64,000 nt of DNA, taken from assembly GCA_934546745.1 (NCBI GenBank), contig CAKTDV010000004.1, forward strand, positions 105,265 to 169,264, read 5' to 3'. The notes under the pieces are model-generated. The model did not search any database, was not told the origin of the DNA, and saw nothing but the letters and a program-made list of their open reading frames with translations. The first letter of the stretch is position 1; every line of letters begins with the position of its first letter. The position numbers and the translations under genes were made by a program. Below are positions 1 through 8,045 of this stretch, in pieces. Origin of the DNA: an uncultured Desulfovibrio sp. Lineage in GTDB: Bacteria; Desulfobacterota; Desulfovibrionia; Desulfovibrionales; Desulfovibrionaceae.

Positions 1-1526
1 TTGGGCGCATAGGCGATACGGACATGGCAGTTGGCCATGATGGCGTTTTCCTTGCCGTAGACGCCGTTGAGCTGCTTGGTGTCCTGGACGATGATGTACA
101 TCTTGCCGCCGTATCCGGCGATATAGGCAATGGCCTTCTCAATGATGGGCAGCTTGCCCAGCGAGGTGAACTCGTCCAGCATCAGCAGGCAGCGATGTTT
201 GTACGAGGCGACGCTTGCCCCGTCGCGGAACTCCATGGACGCGCAGATGCGCCGGATGATGAGGTCGACGACCAGGCGCATGAGCGGCCGGACACGATCA
301 ATGGCCGCTGGGCTGACCACGAGGAAAAGATCCACCGGATTTTCCCGGTTCATCAAATCGTGGATATGGAAATCGGACGAGCGGGTATTGAGGTCGACAA
401 TGGGATCGCGGTACAGGGCCATGTTGACCAGCGCCGAGGACAGGACGCCGGACGCCTCGTTTTCCGCCTTGGAGGCCATTTCCCGCGCGCTGGAGGCGAT
501 GAACGTGTGGCAGGCCTCACCCACACGCGGATCCGCGTCAGGCGCGAAGCCCCGGAACAGGGCCGCGTGATCCTCCCCCAGCATCTCGTCGAGCAGTTCG
601 GCGGTCGTCCTTGTCTCGTCGGCCATCATCAGGGTCAGATCATGCAGCGTGGCCGCGCGCCGCTGTTGGGCGCGCACCATGACGCAACAATGCAGGATCA
701 GCCCGGCGAAAAACGCGAAGGCCGCCTTTGTCCAGTGATCGTCAAGCCCCTTGCCGTCCGGGTCAACGAGCATGAGCGCCATGTTCTGGGCGTCCTGGAT
801 ACATTCGAGCGTCGTCAGGCGGATCTCTTCCAGCGGATTGAAGCGGCAGCCGGAGCCGGACGAGTCAGCGGGATCGAAGCGCAGCACCGTATGCCCCTGC
901 TGTTTGCGCCAGCCGGCCGTCAGCGCCCAGTTTTCACCCTTGATGTCCAGCACGATGGACGAACCCGGCCACGAAAGCAGCGTGGGCAGAATCAGGCCGA
1001 CGCCCTTGCCCGACCGGGTGGGCGCGAAACACAGGATATGTTCCGGCCCGTTGTGACGGAGATATTTTTGCTGTTTGGCCTTCTTGTCCCACCAGCCGCC
1101 GACGTAGACGCCCTTGCCGGAAAAATAGGACAGGGCTTCAATCTCGCTCTTTGTGGCCCAGTGCGCCGATCCGTGCAGCGTGGCGTTGCCTTTTGGTTTT
1201 CTGGAGGCGGCATAGACCGCCCCGGCCAGCAGAAACGGCAGAAGGAACACGATCTGGCCAAGCGTCTGGGCCCTGTCCAGAACCTCCGGATCAAGCGCGT
1301 CCGCCCATGCGAAAATGGCCCAGGGCGCATACCAGGCAAGTCCCCCGGCCCTGAACCAGGGCGTGCCGAGCGCGGCCTGAAAACCGTACTCATAGGCGGC
1401 CTTTTCTGTCGCCGCCCACATGGCCGCGAGACCCGCCAGCGCGAGGCCGCAGATCAGCAGGATGGTTTTCAGCCCGTTGCCGCCCTTTTGGGGCGTTTCC
1501 TGTATTCCGTAGGACTGTTGCGCCAT
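1..1526 (-). CDS. virD4: VirD4/TraG-type conjugative coupling protein (3' end cut by window)
   Basis: Type IV coupling protein, an inner-membrane ATPase that brings the relaxase-DNA complex to the mating channel. About 508 N-terminal residues are visible and the stop lies left of the window. The N-terminus has hydrophobic segments (about residues 18-35 and 80-100). A Walker A, APTRSGKGVG, sits near residue 168, followed by VLDIKGENW, and the Walker B-like LLMLDEFTSLGKLPIIEKA near the visible end; both are typical of TraG/VirD4. The start at 1526 is 28 bp after the trbI stop in the same direction, as the last gene of the trb cluster. The plus-strand frame over this region is a shadow. Gene family is certain; the symbol traG would be equally valid. 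Confidence 0.93.
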   Translation of the reverse strand, partial: MAQQSYGIQETPQKGGNGLKTILLICGLALAGLAAMWAATEKAAYEYGFQAALGTPWFRAGGLAWYAPWAIFAWADALDPEVLDRAQTLGQIVFLLPFLLAGAVYAASRKPKGNATLHGSAHWATKSEIEALSYFSGKGVYVGGWWDKKAKQQKYLRHNGPEHILCFAPTRSGKGVGLILPTLLSWPGSSIVLDIKGENWALTAGWRKQQGHTVLRFDPADSSGSGCRFNPLEEIRLTTLECIQDAQNMALMLVDPDGKGLDDHWTKAAFAFFAGLILHCCVMVRAQQRRAATLHDLTLMMADETRTTAELLDEMLGEDHAALFRGFAPDADPRVGEACHTFIASSAREMASKAENEASGVLSSALVNMALYRDPIVDLNTRSSDFHIHDLMNRENPVDLFLVVSPAAIDRVRPLMRLVVDLIIRRICASMEFRDGASVASYKHRCLLMLDEFTSLGKLPIIEKAIAYIAGYGGKMYIIVQDTKQLNGVYGKENAIMANCHVRIAYAP

Positions 1527-1554
1527 GATTCCCTCCATCAAATCGTCGCGCCGC

Positions 1555-2763
1555 TCAGCGCCGCCAGCGCGCGTAGGGTTCGCGGAAAACCAGATCCTTC
1601 GTCAGCACGATGTTGAACTGGTAGCCCGGCCGGATTTCCAGCGTCGGCTTGATGTTCAGGTTCTTTTGCAGGAGCGTCGTGGTCGTCTGCCCAAGCTGGG
1701 CGGCCAGGGCCGACGTCATCTCATCCTGCATGGACGTGCCGTTTTCGCCGGAACCGTTGTTGTTGGCCGAATCCATGGCGTAGGCCATGCCCCCCGTGAC
1801 CAGCGACATCATGACCGCCGATCCGAAAATCCGCAGGTAGTGGTTGTCCACCTTGTCGGTGAGCCCCGCCATACCGGCCATGTCCGCGCCGGGCATGGCC
1901 CCAATGGACATGGACGATCCGTCCGGGAAGATGATCCTGTTCCACGCGATCAGCACGCGCTGCTGCCCGTACACCACGCGGGAATCATAGACGCCGTACA
2001 GGCGCGCTCCCTGCGGGATGAGCAGGTTCCGCCCCGTGGCCGTATCGAACACGTTCTGGGAGACCTGCGCGATCATGTTGCCCGGAAGGTCCGAATTGAG
2101 ACCCGTCAGCATCACGCCGGGCACGACGGCCCCGGTCTTGAGTTCCAGCGGCATCCCCGCCGTCCTCTGTTCCGCGAGCGTCCACGACGTGTCCCGGTTC
2201 GCCCGTTCTGAAAAGAAGGCTTCCTTGTCCCGATCGGCGGCGGGATCATAGGGATCCTGCGAGGCCGAGGCCGGATACGCCGCCTCCCTTCTCCCTCTTT
2301 CTCCGTCGCGGGCCGCCTGGGCCGCCGTGCTTCCGCCCCGGTTCTCACGCTTTGCCAGCAACGGCGAGGCCAGCGCGGACATGTAGGCTTTCGCGCGGGT
2401 ACGGCGGATATTTTCGGCCTCCTCGTCAACCTGCTTCTGTTTTTCCGTGTCGCGCTGGATGATGACCACGGGTTCCTGGGGCGGGCGTTCCGGGGCCAGC
2501 ACGCCGCTCACCTTGTCCTTGTTGGGGTTGAGCGCCAGCCCGGAGCCTTCCACCAGCCAGAGGGGTTTGTCCTCCTCCCGCACGGCGGCTTCCTTTGCCT
2601 CCTCCTTCTCCTCCTGGTTGTGGGCGAAGTTGACGCTGTACACGAGCACGCCCCCCAGAAGCAGCAGCGCCGCCAGCACCGCGTAGATGGGCCATTTGCC
2701 CATTCTGGCGATGCGGGGCCGGGCGTTCAGTTGCAGGCCGTCAGGCGAGGCATCGCCGCTCAT
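1555..2763 (-). CDS. trbI: TrbI/VirB10-type mating channel protein
   Basis: VirB10-family protein that spans from inner membrane to outer-membrane core of the type IV secretion channel. It is 402 aa, with a cytoplasmic N-terminus, one membrane segment at about residues 24-46 and a periplasmic region rich in E/K/R and P. The C-terminal TrbI/VirB10 domain (about 200-402) includes LNSDLPGNMIAQVSQNVFDT and LLIPQGARLYGVYDS, the family signature. Its start overlaps the trbH stop by 4 bp (ATGA), indicating translational coupling. Length and order (trbG-H-I) match P-type conjugation systems. Confidence 0.93.
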   Translation of the reverse strand: MSGDASPDGLQLNARPRIARMGKWPIYAVLAALLLLGGVLVYSVNFAHNQEEKEEAKEAAVREEDKPLWLVEGSGLALNPNKDKVSGVLAPERPPQEPVVIIQRDTEKQKQVDEEAENIRRTRAKAYMSALASPLLAKRENRGGSTAAQAARDGERGRREAAYPASASQDPYDPAADRDKEAFFSERANRDTSWTLAEQRTAGMPLELKTGAVVPGVMLTGLNSDLPGNMIAQVSQNVFDTATGRNLLIPQGARLYGVYDSRVVYGQQRVLIAWNRIIFPDGSSMSIGAMPGADMAGMAGLTDKVDNHYLRIFGSAVMMSLVTGGMAYAMDSANNNGSGENGTSMQDEMTSALAAQLGQTTTTLLQKNLNIKPTLEIRPGYQFNIVLTKDLVFREPYARWRR

Positions 2764-3227
2764 AGGGCCTCCCCGTTCGCCCCGGAGCTCTTTTCAAGCG
2801 TGGTGGACGTGCGCCCCGCCTCAGGATCGCCGGAGGGCATATAGGCGCGGGCAAAGGTCTGTCCGTCGGAAAGCCGGAGATGCAGATACCAGGCGGCCCC
2901 CGCGCCGTCCTCACCCTTCAGCGTGTCCAGTGTGAACGCCACGGTAATGGCCCCGCCGGAGCTTTCCTGCGAGATCAGGAAGCCGCGTTCCCGCAAGGCC
3001 GCCTCAAACGCGGCCGAAAACTCGTTTTGGGTGTTTTTTTCAGGCAACGACACATGGAGCGCCGTATGTCCGGGCGCATACTCGGAGGCCAACAACGCGG
3101 CCGCGTCCCGGGCAATGGCCACAGTCGCGTCAACGTCAGGCAGACTTCCCACGAAGGAGCCGCCAACGCCTCTGTAGCCGCAGGCCGTGAGGGTCAGGCA
3201 CACGATCAAAAGAAGGCGTTTCATCAT
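2760..3227 (-). CDS. trbH: TrbH-like conjugal transfer lipoprotein
   Basis: 155-aa protein with a lipoprotein signal peptide: MKRLLLIVCLTLTACG carries a lipobox ending LTAC, so Cys-16 or so is the predicted lipidation site. TrbH-family lipoproteins sit in the outer-membrane part of the mating channel, the VirB7-like position. It lies between trbG and trbI and overlaps both by 4 bp, which is the expected place. Two Met codons open the frame. The mature region has no motif I can name, so the assignment rests on lipobox, size and operon position. Confidence 0.8.
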   Translation of the reverse strand: MMKRLLLIVCLTLTACGYRGVGGSFVGSLPDVDATVAIARDAAALLASEYAPGHTALHVSLPEKNTQNEFSAAFEAALRERGFLISQESSGGAITVAFTLDTLKGEDGAGAAWYLHLRLSDGQTFARAYMPSGDPEAGRTSTTLEKSSGANGEAL

Positions 3228-4159
3228 TTCACGCTCCTGCTGATGATGACTTCCTCCTGGGCGGAACCGACGCCCAGCACCAGGGAAATCTTGTCAAAAA
3301 CACCGTCAACCACCATCGCCTTGTCTATGACGCGGTAGTTGACCAGGATGTCCCGCTTGCCCTTGCGGACAAGCAAGACCGGTATTTCCGGCGTCCTGTT
3401 GCCGTCCGGCAGGCGGATGAACGTCTGCTGGCCGTCGTCATAGACCCGTTGCGGCTTCCACGCGGCCTTCCCCTTCACCTCATAGCCGAAATTGAGCCTG
3501 CTCAGATCCACGCTCTGGCCGTCCACACCATCGGTCGTGTTCCAGCGCGCCGCGCGGGCTTCGGCCGTCCGCCGTTCCGCCAGATCGGTTTTCAGCTGAT
3601 CGGCGTAGGTGAAGCCCACATACGGCGTGTGCCCGGAGCGTCGCGAGAGGAGCCGCAGATGGTACACGCGCCGGTCGGTGGTGACGACCGCCGTGCTTTC
3701 CAGTCCGGCGTCCACCGGCTTGATGAAGAGATGCACGGTTTCGTTGCTTCCCGTGCCGGTCGCGCCGCTCTCGATCATCCAACGCGCCGAGTCCCCGACG
3801 ACGATTTCATGCACCTTCTCTCCCTTCTGGAGTTCCACGTCGCAGACCTGCATGGGCGACCCGATAATCGTGGGCATACTGGCCCCGTGGACATAGGTCA
3901 CCTTGCCGGAAAACGAGAGCACCGGCGCGGGGCCGCGCCCCGTCCAGCCGCGCGCGAGCCTCAGGGCCCGTTGCTCTCCCTTGGTGAGAGGCACCGTATC
4001 CGCCCCCAGATACTCCGGCGGGGCCTTTTGCGGCGCGGCTCCGGACGGGGCGGCGTTCAGTTGCGGGGGATAGTCGTCCGGCAGCCCGGCAAGGGCCAGC
4101 GTGGGCGCAAGGGCGGCAGCCAGGACAGCCAGGGCACACAGCAGTTCTCTCGTTCGCAT
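3224..4159 (-). CDS. trbG: TrbG/VirB9-type conjugal transfer protein
   Basis: 311-aa VirB9-family periplasmic/outer-membrane channel component. I chose the start at 4159 because MRTRELLCALAVLAAALA begins a clean Sec signal peptide and this ATG overlaps the trbF stop by 1 bp; the frame is open another 60 codons upstream but those residues look non-coding. The mature protein holds VirB9 features: LSFSGKVTYVHGASMPTI, then VGDSARWMIESG, a TTDRRVYHLRL segment and a C-terminal beta-rich domain with GYEVKGKAAWKP and FIRLPDG. It overlaps trbH by 4 bp. Confidence 0.92.
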   Translation of the reverse strand: MRTRELLCALAVLAAALAPTLALAGLPDDYPPQLNAAPSGAAPQKAPPEYLGADTVPLTKGEQRALRLARGWTGRGPAPVLSFSGKVTYVHGASMPTIIGSPMQVCDVELQKGEKVHEIVVGDSARWMIESGATGTGSNETVHLFIKPVDAGLESTAVVTTDRRVYHLRLLSRRSGHTPYVGFTYADQLKTDLAERRTAEARAARWNTTDGVDGQSVDLSRLNFGYEVKGKAAWKPQRVYDDGQQTFIRLPDGNRTPEIPVLLVRKGKRDILVNYRVIDKAMVVDGVFDKISLVLGVGSAQEEVIISRSVK

Positions 4160-4866
4160 CAGTTGCTCCTCTGCGCGGCAAGAATCCGGCTTGCCGACAG
4201 TTGCGTGATATAGACGCCGCCGGGGTTGTGAATCAGCACGGCCTCGGAGGCGGGCGGCGTGATCTGGATGGTGACGGTCGCCTCGTACATGCTGGAATCC
4301 AGTGTCGCGCCCGCATGGGAGCGTATCGTTTCCAGCCACTCCACACGGTAGCTGTTTTCCGAGACGCGCAGGGGCAGGCTTTTGATCTCAACATGGACGA
4401 GCCGCCCCGCCTTGGCGATCTCATAGGGGTTGTTGTTCGCGTACCACTCCTTCAGCACCCCCTTGGCGCTTCCGGCAAAAAAGAAACTCAGGCGCTGGAT
4501 CATCTGCTGCTGCAACTCAATGTCGGCCGTCACCGTGCGCCATTGCTGGATGCAGCCCGCTATCTCCGCCTGTATCAGCCGCAGGGGCGTGGCGCTTGCC
4601 TTGTCGGCACGGTTGACCACGATGGACTTGCCCAGCTTGTCCACTTCGACGATGTACGGCACGGTCTTGACCTGCGTCGCCTGGATCACATTGCAGGTCA
4701 GGGACAGGAGGGCCACGGCGAGCGTGACGAACGCCGCGCTTCGCCATTGCGCCGCCCGGCTGATGTACGACCCGTAGCGTTCCAGCCATTCCTCGCGCGC
4801 GTTCAGATAGGGATTGTTCCCACCAGCCGGGACGGAGGGCTTTTCTTTTTTGCTGAAAAAACTCAT
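4159..4866 (-). CDS. trbF: TrbF/VirB8-type inner-membrane transfer protein
   Basis: 235-aa bitopic inner-membrane protein, the VirB8-family scaffold that links the channel to the periplasm. It has a short cytoplasmic N-terminus with NPYLNAREEWLERYGSY, a membrane segment at about residues 43-62 and a periplasmic NTF2-like domain with VPYIVEVDKLGKS just after the membrane, the typical TrbF sequence. Its RBS (gaggaaaagagc then ATG) is clear. The stop overlaps trbG. Upstream lies the out-of-order AT-rich segment 4,896-5,724. Confidence 0.92.
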   Translation of the reverse strand: MSFFSKKEKPSVPAGGNNPYLNAREEWLERYGSYISRAAQWRSAAFVTLAVALLSLTCNVIQATQVKTVPYIVEVDKLGKSIVVNRADKASATPLRLIQAEIAGCIQQWRTVTADIELQQQMIQRLSFFFAGSAKGVLKEWYANNNPYEIAKAGRLVHVEIKSLPLRVSENSYRVEWLETIRSHAGATLDSSMYEATVTIQITPPASEAVLIHNPGGVYITQLSASRILAAQRSN

Positions 4867-4895
4867 GCTCTTTTCCTCATTCTGGGAGGTTGGTT

Positions 4896-5411
4896 ATGAG
4901 GACAGTACGGAAACAGCGCGGCAGACATGCGCGCCGGGCAGCCGCGCCGCTCAGGGCCGGAGCACGGCGAACGCCCGCGAAACGTCCGGCACCGCGCACC
5001 ACTTCGGAAAAAAACCTTTCCCAATGCCTTTCCCTGTACTCCCTGACAAGTTCCCATGTTCACTCCGCATTGAATACCCTTGCTTCCATAGCCTTGGTTA
5101 CCAATTCCGCCTTTGCCTTTGCGGCCATCACCATCAAACAAAAAAATATAGCCAGTGATGCAATATTGGTATTTTTACTGTCATTAACTTTCTACATACT
5201 TGCTGTTATTCCAATTTTGCGTGCAAATAAGGAAATTTATTTAGCTTTGTATAGTGAAGTAAACGATATTTTCACCATTGTTTCTCTTATTCAAAAAGAG
5301 TTATATATATCAATAAAATATATGATATTTTCTATATCTACGTCTGTAATGTTTTTTATTATTGTCGCATTTGGTTTTACCTATAGAGATATCTTAAAAT
5401 TACTCGAGTAA
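4896..5411 (+). CDS. AT-rich membrane protein of unknown function, opposite to the trb operon
   Basis: 171-aa frame on the strand opposite to trb. The start ATG at 4896 has a strong RBS, GGGAGG, six bases upstream. The first 45 residues are very basic (many R, A, P) and come from GC-rich DNA. From about residue 60 the DNA turns AT-rich and encodes three to four hydrophobic segments (ASIALVTNSAFAFAAITI, ILVFLLSLTFYILAVIPIL, MIFSISTSVMFFIIVAFGF). A later start is possible. Its 3' end overlaps the 3' end of the minus-strand 115-aa gene by 35 bp. No family recognised. The base-composition break suggests acquired DNA, possibly an exclusion or immunity gene; that is inference. Confidence 0.55.
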   Translation: MRTVRKQRGRHARRAAAPLRAGARRTPAKRPAPRTTSEKNLSQCLSLYSLTSSHVHSALNTLASIALVTNSAFAFAAITIKQKNIASDAILVFLLSLTFYILAVIPILRANKEIYLALYSEVNDIFTIVSLIQKELYISIKYMIFSISTSVMFFIIVAFGFTYRDILKLLE

Positions 5412-5724
5412 ATATAAACAGGCTGAATAGCGCCATGAGGCAATAGGTAAAAAAATCAAAACACGACTCACGCAGTTCTGAAAATTCCTTTGTTTTTATT
5501 TTCTTTAAAGAAACTCCCATATCAACACAAAACAAAATAAATATTACAGTAAAAAAGCACGGAACAATATCGCTGTCTGCTGCATGGAACATTATCCAAA
5601 GCGTAACAAGAACCATAGCGGTGATAAGTACGAAGAGCACACGCAAGGCATAATCGAGGCGGCGCATCGCCGTTTCGGAAAGCGCATCAAACTTCCGACC
5701 CAGAAAAGAAAACAGTGTGAACAT
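5377..5724 (-). CDS. Small AT-rich multi-spanning membrane protein
   Basis: 115-aa protein in the trb direction, 20 bp after trbL. It has a good RBS (ggaaggatcgcc then ATG) and a start MFTLFSFLGRKFDALSE. It has three or four hydrophobic helices: LRVLFVLITAMVLVTLWIMF, DIVPCFFTVIFILFCVDMG and CLMALFSLFIFTRVILRYLY, and a charged loop KKIKTKEFSELRESCFD. I do not recognise the family. It is not a standard trb gene; the usual order goes from trbL directly to trbF. It converges with and overlaps the 171-aa plus-strand gene, and both are AT-rich against their neighbours. Confidence 0.65.
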   Translation of the reverse strand: MFTLFSFLGRKFDALSETAMRRLDYALRVLFVLITAMVLVTLWIMFHAADSDIVPCFFTVIFILFCVDMGVSLKKIKTKEFSELRESCFDFFTYCLMALFSLFIFTRVILRYLYR

Positions 5725-5744
5725 GGCGATCCTTCCTTCACCGT

Positions 5745-6872
5745 TTACTTGAGGTTTTTCGCTCTTGCGGCTTCCAGCATCGTCCGCAGCGACGATCCCA
5801 CGGTGTTCTGGCGGCTTTCCCGGTCCTGTGCGGATTCCCGCGAGGCCTGCCAGAGCGTCCGTGCCGTCCCGGCCAGTGTGCCGCCTATGCCCGTGGCCCC
5901 TTCCGCGCGGGCCGTCTGCATGGCCAGCCCCACGTTGCGCGCGCCCGCATAGGAACCGGCGGCAGCAGCGGCAGCGGCCCCCAGGGCGGTTCTGCCCATG
6001 CTCCCCATCCCCGTGCCGGAGCCGCCGGACGAGCTGGAGACCAGGCCCGCCACCGTGCCGGGCAACGTGTTCAAGAGGAAGAACAGGACGATGACGCAGC
6101 CGAGGATGGTCAGCGCCAGAGGCACGTCAGGCTGCTGCATCACGAGGTTGGTGATGAACTGATAGCCCGTGACAATGACAAGCTGCATGGTGAAGAGCTT
6201 CATGCCCACGGCCAGAATGTACCGCAGGGTGTTCATGGCGAAATCGCGCATGACGCTGGAGCCGCCGAAGCCCAGAAGGATGCAGGAGGCCGCCATGGCA
6301 ATGAGCGCCTCGCATTTGTAGACGATGACCCGCGCCGTGATCAGGCAGAAGACCACGATCACAATCAGCAGCGTGAACGACCACAGCAGGATGAGGCCTC
6401 CCTTATCCAAAAAATCCATCTTCTCTATTGCCGTAAACATGTCGCTACAGACTTCAAGGCCCTTCTTGAAGGCAAGATCCGAGGAATCCTGCACGCCTAC
6501 GGCCTCACCCGCGAGCTTGTTATACAAACCGTTGACGACCTCCTGCGACCAGAGGTAGTAGTTGTTGATCACGGCCAGAAAGAAACCGCACACCACGAGG
6601 GTGATGCAAAACTTTTTGACGATTTCCCCCATGTCCTCCCTGCCCAGGGCGGCGTTGACGCCCAGCCAGACGATCTCAAGCGTGGCGCACAGCACGAAGA
6701 GTTTGCGCGCATGCGTTGTCGTTACGGCAATGATCTGCGTGGATTGCTTGTGGTATTGCTGGACGATATTTGAAATCACGTTGGAATCGGCGGCGCTGGC
6801 CAGGTCAGGAAAAATGAGACACACCACCGCAAGGAGTATCCCTGTGAAAATCATTCCTCTTGTCTGCTGCAT
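5745..6872 (-). CDS. trbL: TrbL/VirB6-type polytopic transfer protein
   Basis: 375-aa inner-membrane protein of the VirB6/TrbL family, part of the DNA path through the inner membrane. I chose the start at 6872 (MQQTRGMIFTGILLAVVCL, a signal-like helix ending DLASAAD) because ggagaaaaggatc precedes it; the frame is open further but without coding character. It has six or so hydrophobic segments (for example LILLWSFTLLIVIVVFCLI and ALTILGCVIVLFFLLNTLPG) and a glycine/alanine-rich tail with GGSGTGMGSMGRTALGAAAA, as in other TrbL proteins. Its first 59 bp overlap the start of the plus-strand lipoprotein gene. Confidence 0.9.
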   Translation of the reverse strand: MQQTRGMIFTGILLAVVCLIFPDLASAADSNVISNIVQQYHKQSTQIIAVTTTHARKLFVLCATLEIVWLGVNAALGREDMGEIVKKFCITLVVCGFFLAVINNYYLWSQEVVNGLYNKLAGEAVGVQDSSDLAFKKGLEVCSDMFTAIEKMDFLDKGGLILLWSFTLLIVIVVFCLITARVIVYKCEALIAMAASCILLGFGGSSVMRDFAMNTLRYILAVGMKLFTMQLVIVTGYQFITNLVMQQPDVPLALTILGCVIVLFFLLNTLPGTVAGLVSSSSGGSGTGMGSMGRTALGAAAAAAAGSYAGARNVGLAMQTARAEGATGIGGTLAGTARTLWQASRESAQDRESRQNTVGSSLRTMLEAARAKNLK

Positions 6873-7233
6873 GATCCTTTTCTCCGTCACGGCTTGCAAC
6901 GCTGATACTGATACAGATGTTGAAAAGTTAAAGGGTTGCTGGAAACTTCCACTTGGTGGAGAACCATTTGATAGCAATATAGAAATTGGTGATAACTATT
7001 ATAAAAATATAGATAATGGAGCCATATTTGAACTAAAATTTGAAACAACAGACACACATATTGTCATGAGGACTACGCATCCAAAAATAAAAAAACGTAT
7101 TCCCGATTTTGAACAAGTTTTTTTTATCAACAAAAAATCCATTACAAACACCTCTTTCAGAAAAAGTAACAAAAAAGAAGAATCCCCAGACGAAGGTTTG
7201 CAATTCAACCGCATACAATGCCCCTCCAAGTGA
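6814..7233 (+). CDS. Putative lipoprotein in the trbK position but on the opposite strand
   Basis: 139-aa frame starting at an ATG at 6814 with an AGGA seven bases upstream. The N-terminus is a signal peptide (RSIPVKIIPLVCCMILFSV) ending in a lipobox TAC, so Cys-27 is the predicted lipidated residue. The mature part is AT-rich and beta-strand-like (LKGCWKLPLGGE, NGAIFELKFETTDTHIVMRT), resembling lipocalin-type small lipoproteins. It lies between trbJ and trbL, exactly where P-type systems carry trbK, the small entry-exclusion lipoprotein, but it reads the other way and is about twice as long. Function as an exclusion lipoprotein is inference. It overlaps trbL antisense by 59 bp. Confidence 0.6.
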   Translation: MRHTTARSIPVKIIPLVCCMILFSVTACNADTDTDVEKLKGCWKLPLGGEPFDSNIEIGDNYYKNIDNGAIFELKFETTDTHIVMRTTHPKIKKRIPDFEQVFFINKKSITNTSFRKSNKKEESPDEGLQFNRIQCPSK

Positions 7234-7276
7234 GGCGTTTTGAGGCGGCCCCGGTGACGGGGCCGCTTTTCTGTGA

Positions 7277-8023
7277 TCAGTACCGTGGGTCCGCCTTGGG
7301 AGTGAAGTCGAGCGTGGAGAAGTTTGTTTTCGCCCGGCTTATGTCTTCCGAAAGCTGTTTCTGCCGTTGCTCCATCTGCTGGGTGGACAAGTCCGACTGG
7401 AACTTTGTCGCCACCAGTTCGCGGAGCTGGCGCGCCTCGTGGATCTGGAGGGCGGCGAGCTGGTTGCCCGCCATGATCGCTTCCTGTTGCCCTTCCGGAG
7501 TGGAGAGCAGACCGTTGATGTAGCTTTCCATCCGCCCGGAGTTTTGCAGATCCGCCAGCTGGGAGCCGGATAGCTGGAACGTGGCCGTGCCCTGGCCGGA
7601 CAGGATGTCCTTGGGCATGTTCGCCAGCGTCTTGAGTTCGTCCCGTGTGCGGTAGAGTTCGTCAAAGACCCCGGCCATGCCGGTGATGTCGTTGCGCAGG
7701 GTGTGCAGCGCGCCGGTGATCTGGCTGAGTTTGGAGAGTTCGCCGGATATGGCTCCGATGAGGTGGGCCGGTAGCTGCACGGTGTGTTGCAGCATGTTTT
7801 CATACTGTTTGATGTTCTGCTGCACCATCTCCAGTTGCGCCACGGTCTGCTGGACATATTCGTCGTAGGCCGTCTTGAGTTCGGCCAATTGTGAGGTGGC
7901 GAGAGCGTACTCAAGCGCCTGGAGGGCGTTCATGGAGCAGTTCGTGCAATACACGGTGTCGGCCCGCGCAGGAGCCGCAAGAGAAAGGGAGCAGCAGAGC
8001 GCCAAAAGCAGTTTTTTCTTCAT
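7277..8023 (-). CDS. trbJ: TrbJ/VirB5-type transfer protein
   Basis: 248-aa secreted protein. The start at 8023 gives MKKKLLLALCCSLSLAAPARA, a clear Sec signal peptide, with RBS GGAGG in front. The mature N-terminus has VYCTNCSM, a Cys pair typical of TrbJ, followed by long amphipathic helices rich in Q, E and L (QTVAQLEMVQQNIKQYENML), the VirB5/TrbJ pattern of a minor pilus or tip component. It follows trbE by 22 bp. The expected next gene, trbK, is replaced by the plus-strand lipoprotein. Confidence 0.9.
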   Translation of the reverse strand: MKKKLLLALCCSLSLAAPARADTVYCTNCSMNALQALEYALATSQLAELKTAYDEYVQQTVAQLEMVQQNIKQYENMLQHTVQLPAHLIGAISGELSKLSQITGALHTLRNDITGMAGVFDELYRTRDELKTLANMPKDILSGQGTATFQLSGSQLADLQNSGRMESYINGLLSTPEGQQEAIMAGNQLAALQIHEARQLRELVATKFQSDLSTQQMEQRQKQLSEDISRAKTNFSTLDFTPKADPRY

Positions 8024-8045
8024 GGGGTAGCCTCCGTTAGAGCCT

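Noticed and set aside
24..1616. 530-codon plus-strand frame
   Set aside because: It is the complement of virD4; the minus strand gives clear Walker motifs, while this frame is Arg/Gly/Gln-rich with no known domain.
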